DNA from: CAVVIG01 sp050249955
GTDB lineage: Bacteria; Acidobacteriota; Vicinamibacteria; Vicinamibacterales; CAVVIG01
DNA length: 64,000 nucleotides
NCBI GenBank assembly: GCA_050249955.1
Contig: JBFWPN010000002.1
Coordinates: 310,001-374,000, forward strand
Direction: 5' to 3'
The notes beneath the pieces were generated by a model. The model did not search any database. It was not told where the DNA came from and worked only from the letters and a program-made list of their open reading frames with translations. The translations under genes and the position numbers were made by a program. This document shows, one piece after another, positions 61,211 to 64,000 of this stretch (positions are counted from its first letter, which is position 1; the number at the start of each line of letters is the position of its first letter).

Positions 61211-61951
61211 ATGAACGCTCCGAAACTCGCGCTGCGCCTCCTGGCAGCCGCCGCCCTTGTTGCGACCTCCGCCCCCGTCTTCGCGCAGGCTCCGGCGCCG
61301 GCGACCGAGAAGTTCTTCCTCAACGCCAACGTCGGTGGGAACCTCGCCAAGCGCACGCTCAGCACGGTGGCCACGGCGACCGTGTACGAAGAGCCCGCGC
61401 GCCTGGACGCGACCTATCCGATTGGCTCCGGCGTGCTGTTCGACTTCGGCACCGGTTATCGCGTGTTCGGTGACGTCTATGTCGGTGTGACCGTGGCGAT
61501 GTTCTCGAAGACCGGTGATGCCACCACCCTGTCCGACGTGCCGGACCCGGTGCTGTTCGACCGCCCGCGTCTCGACATCGCCGGTGCCGCCACGGGGCTG
61601 AAGCGTTCTGAACTGTCGATCATCCCGCAGGTCATGTTCGTGCGCGCGCTCACCGACAAGGTGGATCTGACAGCCGGTGTCGGTCCCACGTTCGTGCGCC
61701 TGAAGCAGGACGTGATCAGCTCGTTCACGGTGGCGAACCGGACGCAGAACGTGACGCCCGTCACCTCGACCGAGTCGGCCAACGGCACCGGCATCGCGGT
61801 GTCGGTCGACCTCACCTACGCGCTGACCTCGCGCCTCGGCTTCGGCGGCTTCGCCCGTTTCGCCCCGGCGAAGGTGGATCTGGCAGCCGCTGGTGAGAAG
61901 GTGAACGTGGCGGGCATGCAGGCCGGCGCTGGCATCCGCCTGCGCTTCTAG
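61211..61951 (+). CDS. Outer-membrane beta-barrel protein
   Basis: About 246 residues: signal peptide (to SAPVFAQ), then regular alternating strands such as KFFLNANVGGNLAKRTLS, GVLFDFGTGYRVFGDVYVGV and LTDKVDLTAGVGPTFVRLK, ending in IRLRF with a C-terminal Phe, as expected for an outer-membrane barrel of about ten strands. No specific family is recognised, but the design is like the barrel at 39093-39794. AGAGG lies eight bases before the ATG; a TTG one codon earlier is also in frame. Confidence 0.75.
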   Translation: MNAPKLALRLLAAAALVATSAPVFAQAPAPATEKFFLNANVGGNLAKRTLSTVATATVYEEPARLDATYPIGSGVLFDFGTGYRVFGDVYVGVTVAMFSKTGDATTLSDVPDPVLFDRPRLDIAGAATGLKRSELSIIPQVMFVRALTDKVDLTAGVGPTFVRLKQDVISSFTVANRTQNVTPVTSTESANGTGIAVSVDLTYALTSRLGFGGFARFAPAKVDLAAAGEKVNVAGMQAGAGIRLRF

Positions 61952-61997
61952 CTCCGGCGCGTCAGGCAGGTTTCCGAAAGACCCTCGACCGAACGTT

Positions 61998-62033
61998 CCG
62001 CGGAGCACCGGCACTCGAGCCGATGCTCCGCGG
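61998..62033. terminator. Bidirectional hairpin terminator
   Basis: CCGCGGAGCA (61998-62007) pairs with TGCTCCGCGG (62024-62033), and CGGC with GCCG inside it, around a small loop. It is between the convergent barrel gene and the lipoprotein gene and is followed by a pyrimidine-rich stretch. Confidence 0.75.
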
Positions 62034-62059
62034 CCTTCCTCTCCCCTCGACCTCACCCC

Positions 62060-63187
62060 TCACTGCACGTCGCAGCTGTCGATCCGGATGTTTGGGTAGA
62101 CCTTCGGGCCACCCCAGATTGGCGTCTGAGCGCCGTCGGAGTCGCCGAGCACGTCGAACTGCTGCTGTGAGGTACCAGACCCCTTGCAGATGATGTCGCA
62201 CGAGTACCCGCCGCAGTTGGCGCCGCTGCCCTTGCGCAAGAGGCCGTAGCCGGTTCCCCACGTTCCCAGCCGGTTCAGGTCGCTCGAGACGTTGCGCATG
62301 AACGTCAGCATCTCGCTCGTGTTCATGGTCCCTTTGAACTGCTCGCGGCGGCAGGCCACGACGCCCACCTGCGTGCTGTTGGTGCAGGCGCCACCGCTGC
62401 TACCGCCGCCTCCGCCGCCGGTCGAGACCGGGGTGGGCGTGACGAAGCCGCCGGTATCGGACCAGGGGCCCAGCGCGCCGCCCTCGAAGGCGCGCACGCG
62501 CCAGTAGATGGCCGTGGCCGCCGGCAGGCTGCTGGCCGCCTTGAAGCGGGTTTCGTTCGGCTGTTCGGGGAACTGCCACGCAGCGATGATGCCCGAGAAG
62601 GCGCCGTTCGCCGAGACCTCGATGACGTAGCTGACCAGGCTCGGCGAGCCAGTGCGTGGGGCATTCACGAACCGGAACTCAGGCGTATAGGACGAGACCA
62701 CTTCGCCTGCGACCGGAGAGACCAGGCCCGGCTTGCCAAAGGAGACCGGCGTGAAGACGTTGAAGGCGAGCGGCGATGAATAGGGGCCGGTGTTCGCCCC
62801 GTCCTGGGCCTTCACGCGCCAGAAGTAGCCGCGGCCCGTGCCGAGCGCGTTGGGCAGCACGAGCGACGTCCGCCCGTTCTCGCCCGGCGCCACGTCTTCC
62901 CGCAGGAAGACCATGTTGGCAAAGCCGGTATCCGTGGCCACCTCGAACGAGTACTTCAACGGGCGCTGGCCGGTCGACCAGGCGTTCTCGATGAGGAGCG
63001 TGATCGGCTGGCTGTCACCGGAAATCTGGTGATTGGCGGGCGGTTCGAGCAGCTTGGGCGCGGAGATCTCCACCCCGGGAATCGGTCCGGCGACCGAGGG
63101 GCTCAGCGGGCTTTCGGTCTTGGTGATCTCGCAGCCGGCGGCGCCGATCGCCAGCGCGGTCAGGAGAACGAGCGAGCACTTTCGCAT
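62060..63187 (-). CDS. Lipoprotein with two Fn3-like modules
   Basis: A 375-residue lipoprotein: signal with lipobox IGAAGC, Cys near 19. Two Fn3-like modules follow (about 45-140 and 145-240). Each has a Y-[FI]-W-R-V-[KR]-A strand (GYFWRVKAQDGANTGPYSSP; IYWRVRAFEGGALGPWSDTG), like the module in the lipoprotein at 52042. A Gly/Ser linker and a C-terminal domain with several Cys (CTNSTQVGVVACRREQF; NCGGYSCDIICKGSG) finish the protein. It may display or bind extracellular glycans. ATG 63187 is preferred over one 11 codons upstream. Confidence 0.7.
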   Translation of the reverse strand: MRKCSLVLLTALAIGAAGCEITKTESPLSPSVAGPIPGVEISAPKLLEPPANHQISGDSQPITLLIENAWSTGQRPLKYSFEVATDTGFANMVFLREDVAPGENGRTSLVLPNALGTGRGYFWRVKAQDGANTGPYSSPLAFNVFTPVSFGKPGLVSPVAGEVVSSYTPEFRFVNAPRTGSPSLVSYVIEVSANGAFSGIIAAWQFPEQPNETRFKAASSLPAATAIYWRVRAFEGGALGPWSDTGGFVTPTPVSTGGGGGGSSGGACTNSTQVGVVACRREQFKGTMNTSEMLTFMRNVSSDLNRLGTWGTGYGLLRKGSGANCGGYSCDIICKGSGTSQQQFDVLGDSDGAQTPIWGGPKVYPNIRIDSCDVQ

Positions 63188-63199
63188 ATCGGGAACCCT

Positions 63200-63217
63200 G
63201 CACCCACATGGGGGTGC
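63200..63217. other. Hairpin in the divergent 63188-63398 intergenic region
   Basis: GCACCC-ACATGG-GGGTGC, a six-base inverted repeat, lies 13 bases upstream of the lipoprotein start in its leader. The rest of this 211-base region should hold the promoters of the lipoprotein and the GT4 gene; no clear boxes stand out. Confidence 0.3.
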
Positions 63218-63398
63218 CAAACACGTTAGTCGCCGTCGTATCCGACTTATCGGGCGTCGACAGGTCGGACTTCAGCGTGCGAGCAGTCGCGGTTGCGTAT
63301 CGAAGTGCGGCGAGGGCTGGGTTCCCGACCGCGGTCACTGAGGTAGGCGCTGGAAAGTGTACGGGTGGGTCCGGTCAGTGTCAATATAGAGACCACTC

Positions 63399-64000
63399 GT
63401 GACCAACCGACCGCTCAATGTCCTGCAGGTCTGCGACCACCTCGGGTGGGAAGGGTCGCGCATGCACGGCGTCAAACGACTGTTCAGCTGGATGATTCCA
63501 CGGTTCGACCGTGCACGGTTCGACGTGTCGCTGGTCAGCCTCCGGAAGAAGGACCTGTCCGAGGAGACGCTCGACGCCCTCGGCATCGACATCAGCTACC
63601 TCGAACGGGGCAAGTTCGACCCGATGACGCTGCCGGCGATGCTGAACATCGTCGATGCGAAGAAGATCGACATCCTCCACCTGCACGGCTACGGCGCCAC
63701 CACCTTCGGCCGCATGGTGGGTGCGCTGCGCGGTATCCCGACCATCCTGCACGAGCATGCCAACCTGACAGACACCCCCTGGTTCCAGAAGGTGGCCGAC
63801 AAGGCGCTCGAGCCGTTCACCGACATCGCCCTCGCCGTGTCCCAGAGCACCGCGGACTTCGTCACGCACGCCCGGCTCGTGCCGGAGGGCAAGACCAGGG
63901 TGGTGTACCTCGGCGTGCCGCTGGAAGAGTTCAGCCGGGTCCGAGCGGCCGGCGAAATCTCGGAGGCCCGCGCCGAATTGGGCATCGCCGCCGATGAGTT
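63399..64000 (+). CDS. GT4-family glycosyltransferase, N-terminal part
   Basis: The frame starts with GTG at 63399 and runs off the window end, so about 200 residues are seen. It begins LNVLQVCDHLGWEGSRMHGV, followed by KRLFSWMIPRFDRARFDVS, and has KKIDILHLHGYGATTFGRMV, PTILHEHANLTDTPWF and TDIALAVSQSTADFVTHAR, then VVYLGVPLEEFSR. This is the N-terminal acceptor half and hinge of GT-B family 4 glycosyltransferases; the nucleotide-sugar-binding half with its E-x7-E is beyond the window. It probably acts in the same surface-glycan locus. No Shine-Dalgarno sequence is evident. Confidence 0.8.
   Translation, partial: MTNRPLNVLQVCDHLGWEGSRMHGVKRLFSWMIPRFDRARFDVSLVSLRKKDLSEETLDALGIDISYLERGKFDPMTLPAMLNIVDAKKIDILHLHGYGATTFGRMVGALRGIPTILHEHANLTDTPWFQKVADKALEPFTDIALAVSQSTADFVTHARLVPEGKTRVVYLGVPLEEFSRVRAAGEISEARAELGIAADE

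Overview
The window is GC-rich, gene-dense bacterial chromosome with no gene-free stretch longer than about 300 bases, no insertion sequence and no CRISPR array. The mixture of genes (a DUF5916 outer-membrane protein, system I cytochrome c maturation, an ArsJ-type arsenic operon, a TadE/TadG pair, many multi-pass glycosyltransferases) and the composition suggest an Acidobacteriota-like organism, perhaps class Vicinamibacteria. This is inference: there is no rRNA in the window. Genes are packed with ATGA, GTGA or TGATG overlaps, and several genes that start transcripts have a TANNNT box only 6-9 bases before the start codon, which suggests leaderless mRNAs.

Layout. 1-5.3 kb: a cut-off GT2 glycosyltransferase, then a GT87-like protein, a membrane-anchored alkaline-phosphatase-superfamily enzyme and a DUF2298-like membrane protein in one overlapping operon. 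5.3-7.7 kb: a PepSY-type membrane protein, TatA, an unknown protein and a two-domain rhodanese. 7.7-14.3 kb: arsenic locus, with arsM divergent from arsR-arsN2-GAPDH-arsJ and an exported molybdopterin oxidoreductase. 14.4-17.1 kb: an unknown secreted protein, tRNA-Phe, a DinB-like protein and recA. 17.3-20.3 kb: a metal-dependent hydrolase-like membrane protein, a GT-C-like protein and a GT2. 20.4-24.5 kb: a DUF5916 protein and a TadE/TadG pair. 24.5-27.6 kb: 3-hydroxyacyl-CoA dehydrogenase, thiolase, a DciA-like protein and Maf.

27.7-35 kb: a complete-looking cytochrome c maturation operon, ccmE-ccmFH-(two accessory proteins)-ccmA-ccmB-ccmC-ccmD plus a 50-residue membrane protein. CcmE has the C-x3-Y variant of the haem site, and CcmF is fused to a cysteine-rich CcmH domain. 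35-38.9 kb: a phosphoesterase, aroK and aroA, diverging from an anti-sigma-type kinase and an inositol-monophosphatase-family enzyme.

39-64 kb is dominated by surface and glycan functions: GT-C membrane proteins, GT2 and GT4 glycosyltransferases, two flippase-like proteins (one fused to a methyltransferase), a CofD/YvcK-like domain fused to a GT-A-like domain, a nucleotidyltransferase, a radical SAM enzyme, a UGM/PPOX-like flavoenzyme, two beta-barrel proteins and two lipoproteins with Fn3-like modules. Together these look like machinery for polyprenyl-linked glycan or glycolipid assembly, but no glycan can be named from sequence alone. The items most worth following up are the CofD-GT fusion gene set, the molybdoenzyme attached to the arsenic operon, and the variant Ccm system.
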